64,000 nucleotides of DNA from contig CAAENX010000023.1 of the NCBI GenBank assembly GCA_900757495.1, positions 124,001-188,000 on the forward strand. The letters run 5' to 3'. Below the pieces are notes generated by a model. The model did no database searches, was not told the origin of the DNA, and saw only the letters and a program-made list of their open reading frames with translations. Shown here piece by piece: positions 9,563-17,691 of the stretch. Position 1 is the first letter of the stretch. Each line of letters begins with the position of its first letter. The DNA comes from an uncultured Collinsella sp. GTDB lineage: Bacteria > Actinomycetota > Coriobacteriia > Coriobacteriales > Coriobacteriaceae. A program made the position numbers and the translations under genes.

Positions 9563-12190
9563 ATGAGAATCGATAAGCTAGCAATGACGTCGCGCGAGGC
9601 GCTGCAGACCGCCATGAGCACAGCTGCCGACGCGCAGGCCGGCGCGGTGGAGCCGATTCACCTGCTGTCCGCCCTGCTTGGTGCCGGCGAGCGCAATATC
9701 TCCGTGATCATCGAGCGCATCGGCGCCGATCCGGCCCAGCTTGCACGCTCCACACAAGATGCCATCGACCGCGCGCCCAAGGTTTCGGGCGAGGGCCAGC
9801 AGATGGGCCTTTCCAATGAGCTCGTCCGTGTCATCGAGAAGGCCGAGAAGAAGGCCACCAAGATGGGTGACAGCTTTGTGGTGACCGAGCATCTGCTGAT
9901 GGCGCTTGCCGAGGACAAGGGCGAGGCTGGTCGTGTACTGCGTGACGCTGGCGTGACCAAGGAGCGCATCGAGCAGGTCTACGAGGAGCTGCGTGGCGAT
10001 GACCGCGTGACGTCTGCCGAGGACAAGACCCAGTTTGAGGCGCTGGAGCAGTACGGTCGCAACATCTGCGATCTGGCCCGCGCCGGCAAGCTCGACCCGG
10101 TCATCGGCCGTACCGACGAGATCCGCCGTACCATCCAGGTTCTGTCCCGCCGCACCAAGAACAACCCCGTGCTCATCGGCGAGCCGGGCGTCGGCAAGAC
10201 GGCCATCGTCGAGGGTATCGCCCAGCGTATCGTGGCCGGCGACGTGCCGAGCACCCTGCGCGACCGCGACCTCATCGAGCTCGACATGAGCGCGCTGGTC
10301 GCCGGCGCCAAGTATCGCGGCGAGTTCGAGGACCGCTTGAAGGCCGTGCTCAAGGAAGTGCAAAAGGCGCAAGGCAAGGTCATCCTGTTCATCGATGAGC
10401 TCCACACCATCGTGGGCGCGGGTGCCACCGAGGGCTCCATGGATGCCGGCAACATCCTGAAGCCGGCGCTTGCCCGTGGCGACCTGCACGCGATCGGCGC
10501 GACCACGCTCGACGAGTATCGCAAGTACATCGAGAAGGACGCGGCGCTCGCCCGTCGTTTCCAGACCGTGATGGTCAGCGAGCCTACCGTCGAGGACACC
10601 ATCTCGATCCTGCGTGGCCTCAAGGAGAAGTACGAGATCTTCCACGGCGTGCACATCACCGATAGCGCGCTCGTGGCCGCCGCCGACCTCTCCGATCGCT
10701 ACATCGCCGATCGCTTCCTGCCCGACAAGGCCATCGACCTGGTCGACGAGGCCGCAAGCCGCCTGCGCATGGAGCTCGACAGCATGCCGGTCGAGATCGA
10801 CGCCACCACGCGTCAGCTTACCCAGCTGCAGATCGAGGAGCAGGCGCTCATGAAGGAGACCGATGACGCCTCCAAGGAGCGTCTGGAGGCCCTGCGCCAA
10901 GAGATCGCCGAGGTCCAGGAAAAGCTCAACGTGCAAAAGGCCGGCTGGCTCAACCAAAAGAACGCCATCGACCACGTGCAGGAGCTTAAGGGCCAGCTTG
11001 ACGAGGCCAAGAGCGAAGAGGAGCGCGCGACTCGCAACGGCGACCTGGGCCGTGCGTCCGAGCTGCGCTACTCCGTGATTCCGGGCCTGCAACAGCAGAT
11101 TCAGGATTCCGAGGCTGCGCTCGAGGCGCAAAAGCAGCAGGACGGCGAGGGTCTCAACGAGCAGGTGACTTCCGATGAGATCGCCGAGGTCGTGAGTGCC
11201 TGGACCGGCGTGCCCGTGTCCAAGATGATGCAGGGCGAGCTCGACAAGCTGAAGGGCTTGGAGGGCGAGCTGCATAAGCGCGTCATCGGCCAGGACGAGG
11301 CCGTCTCCGCTGTCGCCGCAGCCGTGCGCCGCAGCCGTGCGGGCCTCTCCGATCCGGACAAGCCCATCGGCAGCTTTTTCTTCCTGGGCCCCACCGGCGT
11401 AGGCAAGACCGAGCTCGCCAAGGCGCTGGCCGAGTGCCTGTTCGATGATGAGCGCGCGCTCGTGCGTATCGACATGTCCGAGTATATGGAGAAGTTCAGC
11501 GTTCAGCGTCTGATCGGTGCGCCTCCGGGATACGTGGGCTACGACGAGGGCGGCCAGCTCACCGAGGCCGTGCGCCGTCGTCCGTACTCCGTAATCTTGC
11601 TCGACGAGATGGAGAAGGCTCATCCGGATGTCTTCAACGTGCTGTTGCAGGTGCTTGATGACGGCCGTCTGACCGATGGCCAGGGTCGCCAGGTGTCCTT
11701 CAAGAACACGATTATCATCATGACGTCCAACGTGGGCTCCAAGGCCATCGCCGATCTGTCCGGTAAGGACGAGGAGGAGATGCGCCATCAGGTCGACGCC
11801 GCCATGGCTCAGACCTTCCGCCCCGAGTTCCTCAACCGTATCGACGATATCGTGGTGTTCCATCCGCTCGGCATGGCGCAGATCGAAAAGATCGTTGATA
11901 TTCAGCTCGCCGACGTCCGCGCACGTCTGGCCAAGGAGCGCATGACGCTTGCCATCACCCCGGCGGCCAAGCAGATGCTCGCCGTGGGTGGCTTGGACCC
12001 CGTGTTCGGTGCCCGTCCGCTCAAGCGCCTGGTCCAGCGCGAGGTCGTGGACGCCATCGCCGCCGCCATCATCGACGGCACGGTGCGCGAGGGAGATCAG
12101 GTGACGGTCGATGTCGACAAGGACGGTGCTTTTACCGTCGTGTGCGACAACACGCCGGCGGCCACTTACGAGGTCCCCGACGCCGAGTAG
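9563..12190 (+). CDS. clpB: ATP-dependent disaggregase ClpB
   Basis: An 875-residue Hsp100 that extracts polypeptides from aggregates together with DnaK. The N-domain (1-150) has paired Clp repeats (for example EPIHLLSALLG and TEHLLMALAED). Nucleotide-binding domain 1 carries GEPGVGKT (near 207) and LFIDELHTIVGAG. The middle coiled coil (about 410-530) identifies ClpB rather than ClpA or ClpC. Domain 2 carries GPTGVGKTELAKALAE (near 612), LLDEMEKAHPDVFN, and the C-terminal FRPEFLNRIDDIVVF and GARPLKR. AGAGAGG precedes the ATG. Single gene with its own terminator; probable HspR regulon member. Confidence 0.99.
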   Translation: MRIDKLAMTSREALQTAMSTAADAQAGAVEPIHLLSALLGAGERNISVIIERIGADPAQLARSTQDAIDRAPKVSGEGQQMGLSNELVRVIEKAEKKATKMGDSFVVTEHLLMALAEDKGEAGRVLRDAGVTKERIEQVYEELRGDDRVTSAEDKTQFEALEQYGRNICDLARAGKLDPVIGRTDEIRRTIQVLSRRTKNNPVLIGEPGVGKTAIVEGIAQRIVAGDVPSTLRDRDLIELDMSALVAGAKYRGEFEDRLKAVLKEVQKAQGKVILFIDELHTIVGAGATEGSMDAGNILKPALARGDLHAIGATTLDEYRKYIEKDAALARRFQTVMVSEPTVEDTISILRGLKEKYEIFHGVHITDSALVAAADLSDRYIADRFLPDKAIDLVDEAASRLRMELDSMPVEIDATTRQLTQLQIEEQALMKETDDASKERLEALRQEIAEVQEKLNVQKAGWLNQKNAIDHVQELKGQLDEAKSEEERATRNGDLGRASELRYSVIPGLQQQIQDSEAALEAQKQQDGEGLNEQVTSDEIAEVVSAWTGVPVSKMMQGELDKLKGLEGELHKRVIGQDEAVSAVAAAVRRSRAGLSDPDKPIGSFFFLGPTGVGKTELAKALAECLFDDERALVRIDMSEYMEKFSVQRLIGAPPGYVGYDEGGQLTEAVRRRPYSVILLDEMEKAHPDVFNVLLQVLDDGRLTDGQGRQVSFKNTIIIMTSNVGSKAIADLSGKDEEEMRHQVDAAMAQTFRPEFLNRIDDIVVFHPLGMAQIEKIVDIQLADVRARLAKERMTLAITPAAKQMLAVGGLDPVFGARPLKRLVQREVVDAIAAAIIDGTVREGDQVTVDVDKDGAFTVVCDNTPAATYEVPDAE

Positions 12191-12235
12191 GCTTTTGGGC
12201 ATGCCTTAAAATCTACCAGCCGTCTCTAAACGCCA

Positions 12236-12272
12236 AGGGCGGCGGATCCAATGGGGTCCGCCGCCCTTTTTC
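12236..12272 (+). terminator. Rho-independent terminator of clpB
   Basis: GGGCGGCGGATCC pairs with a near-perfect complement across a short loop and is followed by TTTTT. Confidence 0.9.
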
Positions 12273-12321
12273 GTGCGACAATCGATGATGCTGAACGGAT
12301 GCGATGCAAGGAGCTATGCAG

Positions 12322-12507
12322 ATGAAAGACGAGATCAAGACAAGCGCGCCGGCGACCGATGCCGCACCCAAGCCTGCGCCTAAGCCGGCACCCAAGCCGC
12401 GCGATCCCTACATCCGCGCCGAGAACGAGGACGACGACGGCTACGATCCCTACAGCGATCGCCGCCCCGAGCGCGAGCCAATGTTCGAAGCTGACCCCTG
12501 GCGTTAA
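12322..12507 (+). CDS. Small acidic proline-rich protein
   Basis: A 61-residue protein starting MKDEIKTSAP. It has a PAPKPAPKP repeat followed by an acidic stretch (AENEDDDGYDPYSD) and ends FEADPWR. The ATG at 12322 is chosen because AAGGAG ends 8 bases upstream; two in-frame ATGs lie closer to or before that site. No family or function is recognised. It sits alone between the clpB terminator and the ATPase unit. Confidence 0.55.
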   Translation: MKDEIKTSAPATDAAPKPAPKPAPKPRDPYIRAENEDDDGYDPYSDRRPEREPMFEADPWR

Positions 12508-12519
12508 GTAGCTAATTTG

Positions 12520-12563
12520 GGTGTCGCGGGCTGCTAGTCTTGGACCTTGATGCTCGGTAACAG
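12520..12563 (-). repeat. Displaced copy of a gene 3' end
   Basis: On the minus strand this reads LLPSIKVQD and a TAG stop, then about 17 bases of trailer. It matches the last codons (LLPSIKAQD, TAG) and trailer of the gene ending at 14063 (right copy 14049-14092); 34 of 44 bases agree. The two copies bracket the ATPase gene as direct repeats. Confidence 0.75.
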
Positions 12564-12567
12564 CAAA

Positions 12568-12657
12568 ACTTGATTTTCTATTAATCAAGTTGCACGTAAT
12601 CTTGCTCTCTAGCTAATCAAGAATCGGTATAATTTTGATTAGCTAGAGAGCAAGATT
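12568..12657. promoter_or_regulatory. Palindromic control region of the ATPase gene
   Basis: An 8-bp inverted repeat (ACTTGATT, loop, AATCAAGT; 12568-12590) is followed by perfect 23-bp arms at 12598-12620 and 12635-12657. The 14-base spacer contains a consensus -10, TATAAT, at 12628-12633. The right arm ends a few bases before the ribosome binding site. Its position around the -10 indicates an operator rather than a terminator. Confidence 0.75.
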
Positions 12658-12665
12658 GGAGAATC

Positions 12666-14018
12666 ATGGCATTCAACGACTTGATCGCCCAGAAAATAAA
12701 GGACTTTGAACAGCAGGGGGTTCCACAGGTCTTTGAGCGAGACCTTGATCTGGGAAACCCGCAGGAGCCAAAGCGCGACAACATCGTAAATGTGGTTGTG
12801 GGGGCCCGCCGTTGTGGAAAGACGTATCGCCTGTATCAGGAGATGCAGCGGCTTCGGGGCCGGGGCGTCGAGCTTGACCGGATGCTTTACTTTAATTTTG
12901 AGGACGAGCGCTTGCGCCCGTATGAGCCATCGCTGCTGGCGGACGTGCTCGACACGTTCTATGCGCTGCATCCTGCTGCTCGAACCGAGGGCGCTTACAT
13001 TTTCTTTGATGAGATCCAGGAAATTCCCGAATGGGGTGCGTTTCTGCGGCGTGTAGTCGATACGGAGAAAGCGACCGTCTATGTGACAGGATCTTCTTCT
13101 AAGATGCTGTCCTCAGAACTTAAGAGCGAGTTCAGGGGTCGTTCTCTTGTGCGAGAGCTTTTTCCGTTGAGTTTTTCGGAATACGTCCGATATAAGACGG
13201 GGGGCGTTCCTGAGTCGAACGCGCCCTTCTCCTCGAGCGATGCAGCGTTGCTCAGACACCATCTGGTCGGATATCTCGAGCGAGGGGGATTCATCGCGAC
13301 ACTTGAGCAGACGCCCGCAGACGCGATTCAGCTGCTACAGGAATATGCTTCGCGAACGGTCGCTATGGACGTCGTTGAGCGTTACGACGTCAAGAACCCT
13401 CGCCTGGCATCGCTGTTCCTAACGCGGTGTATGGCATCTTCGGGACGAGAGCTGTCGGTGAACAAAGTGTACAACGAGTTCAAGAGCAGGCAGATACCCG
13501 TCAGTCGTAATTCGCTCAGCGACTTACTTGAGTATTATGAGGATGCCTACCTGCTGTTCTCCGTGCCGGAGTTCACGCGTTCACTGGCAAATAACATGCG
13601 GTCTGCGTCTAAGGTCTACGCTGTCGATCCCGCGATGTTTGGAGCATTCTCTCCCGCATCGGCATTGGACCAGGGCCAGAGGCTCGAGACCGCAGTGTTC
13701 AACGCGCTAAGAAGAAGGACTCCCGCGGTGAGGATCGGATCGGTCTGCCGCCTGCTGATCAAAGAGAAGAGCAAGAGCCATGAGGTGGACTTTGTGGCTG
13801 GGGATGCACTGCTCATGCAGGCTTACGGCCTGATTCAGGTAAGTGTGGATATGACAAGCGAGAAAACGCGCGAGCGCGAAATTGCCGCGCTCGATGTCGC
13901 GATGGCCCAGTTTGATCTTGGCGAGTCGGCAATCGTTACCATGGATGAGCAGGCCGATATTCCATGCAAACACGGCGTGGTACATGCTGTGCCCGCATGG
14001 AAGTGGCTCCTTTCCTAA
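12666..14018 (+). CDS. ATP-binding protein, AAA/DUF4143 type
   Basis: 450 residues with a Walker A-like GARRCGKT (near residue 45) and Walker B YIFFDEIQEIPEW (near 115), then a sensor-like VTGSSSKML. The segment RGRSLVRELFPLSFSEY is characteristic of the AAA_14/DUF4143 family. The C-terminal part contains a nuclease-like fold signature (HEVDFVAG near 376, then GLIQVSVDM), as is common in DUF4143 proteins. Cellular role is unknown; relatives are widespread and often mobile or strain-specific. TGGAGA precedes the ATG. Bracketed by direct repeats of a neighbouring gene end and preceded by a large palindrome, which together suggest a self-contained unit. Confidence 0.85.
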   Translation: MAFNDLIAQKIKDFEQQGVPQVFERDLDLGNPQEPKRDNIVNVVVGARRCGKTYRLYQEMQRLRGRGVELDRMLYFNFEDERLRPYEPSLLADVLDTFYALHPAARTEGAYIFFDEIQEIPEWGAFLRRVVDTEKATVYVTGSSSKMLSSELKSEFRGRSLVRELFPLSFSEYVRYKTGGVPESNAPFSSSDAALLRHHLVGYLERGGFIATLEQTPADAIQLLQEYASRTVAMDVVERYDVKNPRLASLFLTRCMASSGRELSVNKVYNEFKSRQIPVSRNSLSDLLEYYEDAYLLFSVPEFTRSLANNMRSASKVYAVDPAMFGAFSPASALDQGQRLETAVFNALRRRTPAVRIGSVCRLLIKEKSKSHEVDFVAGDALLMQAYGLIQVSVDMTSEKTREREIAALDVAMAQFDLGESAIVTMDEQADIPCKHGVVHAVPAWKWLLS

Positions 14019-14062
14019 TCGTCTATGGATTTGCGAGGCCAGGACTCAGGTGTCATGGTCCG

Positions 14063-15535
14063 CTAGTCCTGGGCCTTGATGCTTGGCAGGAGAATCTGGG
14101 CGAGGTAGTCGGTCTCGAGCTTGGTCGCGGCGTCTGCCTTGCCGTCTTTGCCGACCAGTACGTTCTTGATCTGGCTATAGGTGTAGCGGTTGCCGGTCGT
14201 GAGCTCGACAAGCTCAATCGCCGTATCCATGGGGTAGGTTGACACGGGATTCTGCGTCCGTCCGTTGATGGTCTGGGGCACCACGTACGGATAGACGGGG
14301 CCGCTGGCGTAGACGGTATAACCGTTGCCTAGATTGGCCGCACCCAAAACCGTATCGCCCTCATCGGGCGTAAAGCTCTCGCCCTCGCGCACCGCGACGA
14401 GCGTCACAATAGGCGTATCGCTGTCGTCGGCAAGATAGATGCATAGCGTGCTGCCATTTTGCCAAGTCTCGACCTTGCCGTACCACTCGACGGGGATATC
14501 GAGCTGGTAGAGGTCGGTTGCCTTGTGACGGGCGTCGGCATCACGGGCCGCCTGTGCCTTTTGCGCGCTCACGGCATTGACGGCGGCGTCGCGCCGCGCG
14601 GTTGCCGCCTGCTGGAGCACCTTGGCGGTAGCGGCGGAGCTCGCGCCTCCCTCCTCGGCATATTTGGCGGCGGCATCGATCTGGTCGTCGGTTACCGTGT
14701 CGGCCGAAGGCACCTTGAGCTTAAAGGCGGCCTGGCTGCTTAGGTCCTGTCCGTCGCTCTTGATCGTGACCTGCGCCTTGGTGGTCGGCACGGTATAGAC
14801 GGTGCCGTCGGATGCGATGGGGGAAGCGGCAATGGAGAGCGTGTAGTCACCGGGTAGCAGTTTGATGCCACGGCCGTGCTCGTCAACATAGAGTGTTTCG
14901 CTCACAGAGGAGCCGTCAGAATCCTGGCCGCTCACCTGTACGGGAATCTTGGAGCCGGTGGAACAGTCGAGGCCCGCGGCATGTACGCCAATCTGCACCG
15001 ACATCATCGTGTGGGCATTGGCGGCGGCGATGGCAGCCTGCTCTTGCCGGTATCCGTTCCAGGCTGCGTAGCCTGCGCCGCCGGCGACGAGCGCGACGGC
15101 CACAGCGCCGGCGACCATTAGATTGCGGCGCTTGGGCGACATCTTGCGATGGCGGACCTCGGCCTCATGTGCCGAAGGAACGGACGGTAGGGGAATATCG
15201 CCCATGGCGATGGTCTCGTCCACGGCAGGCGCGGAGCCCAGGCCGGGAAGCTCGCGGGTGAGCGAGTCGTCGGCAGGCAAGCTGCCAAGCAGGACGGTCT
15301 CTTCTCCCGAGTCGGATTCCGGCTGGTCATCGTCCTTGCTATCGTCCTCTTCGGCTTCGGCCTCGTCAGGAGCGTCTTTGGCGTCGCTGTCTTCGTGCGC
15401 CTCGTCCTGCGTGTCGACGGCCGAATCGCTAAACGAGAGCTCGTCTAGCGCAATCCGGTCAAGGCTCTCCAGGGCCTCGGCACATGCTTCCGCATCCTGG
15501 GCCGCATCCTCGTGGCCACACATCTCATCGCTCAT
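14063..15535 (-). CDS. Acidic single-pass membrane protein of unknown function
   Basis: 490 residues. Residues 1-110 are very acidic (runs of D, E and S), then a basic patch (RHRKMSPKRR) and one transmembrane helix (LMVAGAVAVALVAGGAGYAAW, about 140-160). The remainder is predicted outside: a beta-rich region (VSETLYVDEHGRG, LLPGDYTL), an alanine-rich helix with many QKAQAARDA-like residues, and a final domain with DIPVEWYGKVETW. The start MSDEMCGHED follows GGGGGA; the open frame extends 17 codons further without a ribosome binding site. No family is recognised. Its last codons are duplicated at 12520. Confidence 0.8.
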   Translation of the reverse strand: MSDEMCGHEDAAQDAEACAEALESLDRIALDELSFSDSAVDTQDEAHEDSDAKDAPDEAEAEEDDSKDDDQPESDSGEETVLLGSLPADDSLTRELPGLGSAPAVDETIAMGDIPLPSVPSAHEAEVRHRKMSPKRRNLMVAGAVAVALVAGGAGYAAWNGYRQEQAAIAAANAHTMMSVQIGVHAAGLDCSTGSKIPVQVSGQDSDGSSVSETLYVDEHGRGIKLLPGDYTLSIAASPIASDGTVYTVPTTKAQVTIKSDGQDLSSQAAFKLKVPSADTVTDDQIDAAAKYAEEGGASSAATAKVLQQAATARRDAAVNAVSAQKAQAARDADARHKATDLYQLDIPVEWYGKVETWQNGSTLCIYLADDSDTPIVTLVAVREGESFTPDEGDTVLGAANLGNGYTVYASGPVYPYVVPQTINGRTQNPVSTYPMDTAIELVELTTGNRYTYSQIKNVLVGKDGKADAATKLETDYLAQILLPSIKAQD

Positions 15536-15655
15536 ATATCCCCCAATGCAATATCGGCTCAACACTGTACCCAAAAATGGAGCCATATAAAGCGAATGCG
15601 AAATATAAGATCCGATTTAACCCGAGCACATCGTTCAGCCGCATCCTCGCGGCAG

Positions 15656-15698
15656 CAAAAAGCCCCCGGAACGCGAACGAATCACATTCCGGGGGGCT
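15656..15698 (-). terminator. Terminator of the DUF5692-type gene
   Basis: On the minus strand AGCCCCCCGGAA pairs with TTCCGGGGGCT across a 15-base loop, followed by TTTTTGC. It ends the gene at 15769 and separates it from the downstream minus-strand gene. Confidence 0.85.
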
Positions 15699-15768
15699 CT
15701 GCAATGCGTTGAGTTGCGCGGAGCCGGCTACGCCGCTTCGTGCTCAAACGATGTTTGCGTCAGGCACG

Positions 15769-16776
15769 TTACTCGGCGTGCGCGTAATCAACCTTGGCGC
15801 GGCGAGCGGTAGCCTTCTCCCAATCGCTGGTGCCCTCAAAGACATCCTGCTTGTAGGGATTGCGGCCGAGCTTCTTGGCACGGTAGGCGACGTAGATAAT
15901 CGCGGCGATGTTGGCGATCAGCGCGGCGACCGAGACCGCGGTGGCGGCGGCGGGGTCGAGCGTGGAGTGCGTCACAAAGATGGACTCCTCCTGGAAGTAC
16001 GGGAACACCTGGGCAAACATGCACCAAATAGCCAGCGTAAAGGCACGGTTCTGGATCCAGCCGCCCTTGTTCCAGATAAAGGCGGCGACGGTGGGCGCCA
16101 GCAGCAGTGCAAAGCCGCAGAACCAGGAGTGGGTGGGCAGGCAGTTGTAGGTGTAGCAGAAGTTCCAGATATCGTAGGCGATGATGTAGACCCAGGTCAT
16201 ATCGGGCCACAGCATGTCGGTCTTGTCCTCGGAGGCGTAGACGCTCCACCAACCGGTCATGCAGAAGATGTTGATGATACCGGCGATGCCGTTGAACACG
16301 TTGTTCCAGCCGGCCAGCTGCGTAGCACCTTCGGAGGTGACCCAAGTGGACTGGCCCAGGACAAAGAAGTGATAGGCGCTCTCAAAGTCGGACACGACGG
16401 CGATCATGATGTTGATGGCGACGATCACAAACGGCCACGCGCGGAACCAGTGTGCCTTGCCGATCTTGCCCCACTGATACTTAATGGCGATGAAGCCCCA
16501 GCAACCGGCCAACGCCGCGTAGACCTTGGCGTAGTGGAACCAGCTGTTCTGGTACACATGGGTGGGGTTGGTGAGCGCCCACTCGGCACCCTGTGAGACG
16601 CCAATGGCGATGGCGACGCAGTAGATGGTCATGGCCAGCGGAGCCACGCCAAAGATGATTGCCGCGCCCAGCTTGGTGCGGCGGCCGACCTCGTTGAGCA
16701 CGATCAGGCCAATAAAGACCATGGCCCAGCCGGCCCAGTGGATAAGGGTATCGCTACCCCAAACATCGAACAGCAT
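15769..16776 (-). CDS. Polytopic membrane protein, probably DUF5692 family
   Basis: 335 residues with about nine hydrophobic helices, for example IHWAGWAMVFIGLIVLNEV, AIIFGVAPLAMTIYCVAIAIG and AVSVAALIANIAAIIYVAY. It is unusually rich in tryptophan. The assignment to DUF5692 is from memory of the family pattern and is tentative; no transport or enzymatic motif is seen. AAAGGAGAGCAGC precedes the ATG. It lies 63 bases downstream of the TetR gene on the same strand, so the two form a likely operon in which the regulator controls this protein. Confidence 0.75.
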   Translation of the reverse strand: MLFDVWGSDTLIHWAGWAMVFIGLIVLNEVGRRTKLGAAIIFGVAPLAMTIYCVAIAIGVSQGAEWALTNPTHVYQNSWFHYAKVYAALAGCWGFIAIKYQWGKIGKAHWFRAWPFVIVAINIMIAVVSDFESAYHFFVLGQSTWVTSEGATQLAGWNNVFNGIAGIINIFCMTGWWSVYASEDKTDMLWPDMTWVYIIAYDIWNFCYTYNCLPTHSWFCGFALLLAPTVAAFIWNKGGWIQNRAFTLAIWCMFAQVFPYFQEESIFVTHSTLDPAAATAVSVAALIANIAAIIYVAYRAKKLGRNPYKQDVFEGTSDWEKATARRAKVDYAHAE

Positions 16777-16839
16777 GCTGCTCTCCTTTCACACGCCCGC
16801 GGCCCCTCTTCTGATCGCGGGCAGTTTGGCCAAATGTCG

Positions 16840-17502
16840 TCAGTTCTGGGGCTTGCGCTCCGGATACTTGGCGGTATAGCCCTCGATGTGGAGTGTCGAG
16901 GCGATGATTTCCTTGACCGTCTCGTCGGGCACATCGGGGTGCGTGCGGATATACATCAAAAGACCCATGATGAGGGTGTAGAACGTCTCGTAGACATGGT
17001 CGATGCGTAGCTCATGATGGGCGACAAAATCCACCACGGTGGTATCGCAGATATACTGCGCCACGCGCTGGACCACGTTGTGCAAAAAGCCGCCGTAGAG
17101 CGCGCCGCTGCTCGAGGTGAGCGTACTCGGCAGCTCGTGGCCGCTGGCGACCAGACGCTTAAAGAGTGGGGCGACGGTGTCGAGCGCGCCCTCGATATCA
17201 CCGACGGTGCGGCCGGCATTCCACTGCTCGAGCTCGGAGATAAAACCGTCGATCGCCTCGTCCATAACAGCGGTGACGGCGGCGTCCATGTCGGCGAAGT
17301 AGTGGTAGAACAGCGAGCGCGTGCAGCCGGCTCGCTTGGTCACGGCCGATACCGATAGGTGGGACACGCCCAGCTCGGAGCTTACGGTGCGCACGGCATC
17401 GAGAATCTCGCGACGGCGTTCGTCGCCCGTCAGGCGCTTTGCCGCGCTATCGGATGCGGGGACGGCATCGACCACAGAGATATCCGCTGTGTTGTTGCCC
17501 AT
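16840..17502 (-). CDS. TetR/AcrR family transcriptional regulator
   Basis: 220 residues. An N-terminal helix-turn-helix is visible in ERRREILDAVRTVSSELGV, then VSAVTKRAGCTRSLFYHYF, the classic TetR recognition helix and YxHF signature. The C-terminal ligand domain is unlike the well-known subfamilies. The divergent intergenic region carries two 15-bp palindromes (17561-17575, 17584-17598), probable operators. It would control itself, the membrane protein downstream and the divergent oxidoreductase. Confidence 0.9.
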   Translation of the reverse strand: MGNNTADISVVDAVPASDSAAKRLTGDERRREILDAVRTVSSELGVSHLSVSAVTKRAGCTRSLFYHYFADMDAAVTAVMDEAIDGFISELEQWNAGRTVGDIEGALDTVAPLFKRLVASGHELPSTLTSSSGALYGGFLHNVVQRVAQYICDTTVVDFVAHHELRIDHVYETFYTLIMGLLMYIRTHPDVPDETVKEIIASTLHIEGYTAKYPERKPQN

Positions 17503-17556
17503 GTTTTGCCGCCTTTCATCCTCTTTTGCCTGACCGTTCGCCTAACAGTCTTGAAT

Positions 17557-17602
17557 ATTGTTGACGGTTCGTCAATACTATTTTTGACACAATGTCAACA
17601 AT
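17557..17602. promoter_or_regulatory. Probable TetR operators in the divergent promoter
   Basis: TTGACGGTTCGTCAA (17561-17575) and TTGACACAATGTCAA (17584-17598) are adjacent palindromes. An outer pair ATTGTTGAC/GTCAACAAT at 17557 and 17594 makes the whole block symmetric. Location between divergent genes, one a TetR, supports an operator role. Confidence 0.75.
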
Positions 17603-17691
17603 GGCGGGTGAACGGCATGGGGGCATGCTCGGCCTGCAAAAAAAGAGGGGCGCTGCGGTCTCGCCGGGCTGCGGCAAGAGAAGGGATAACC

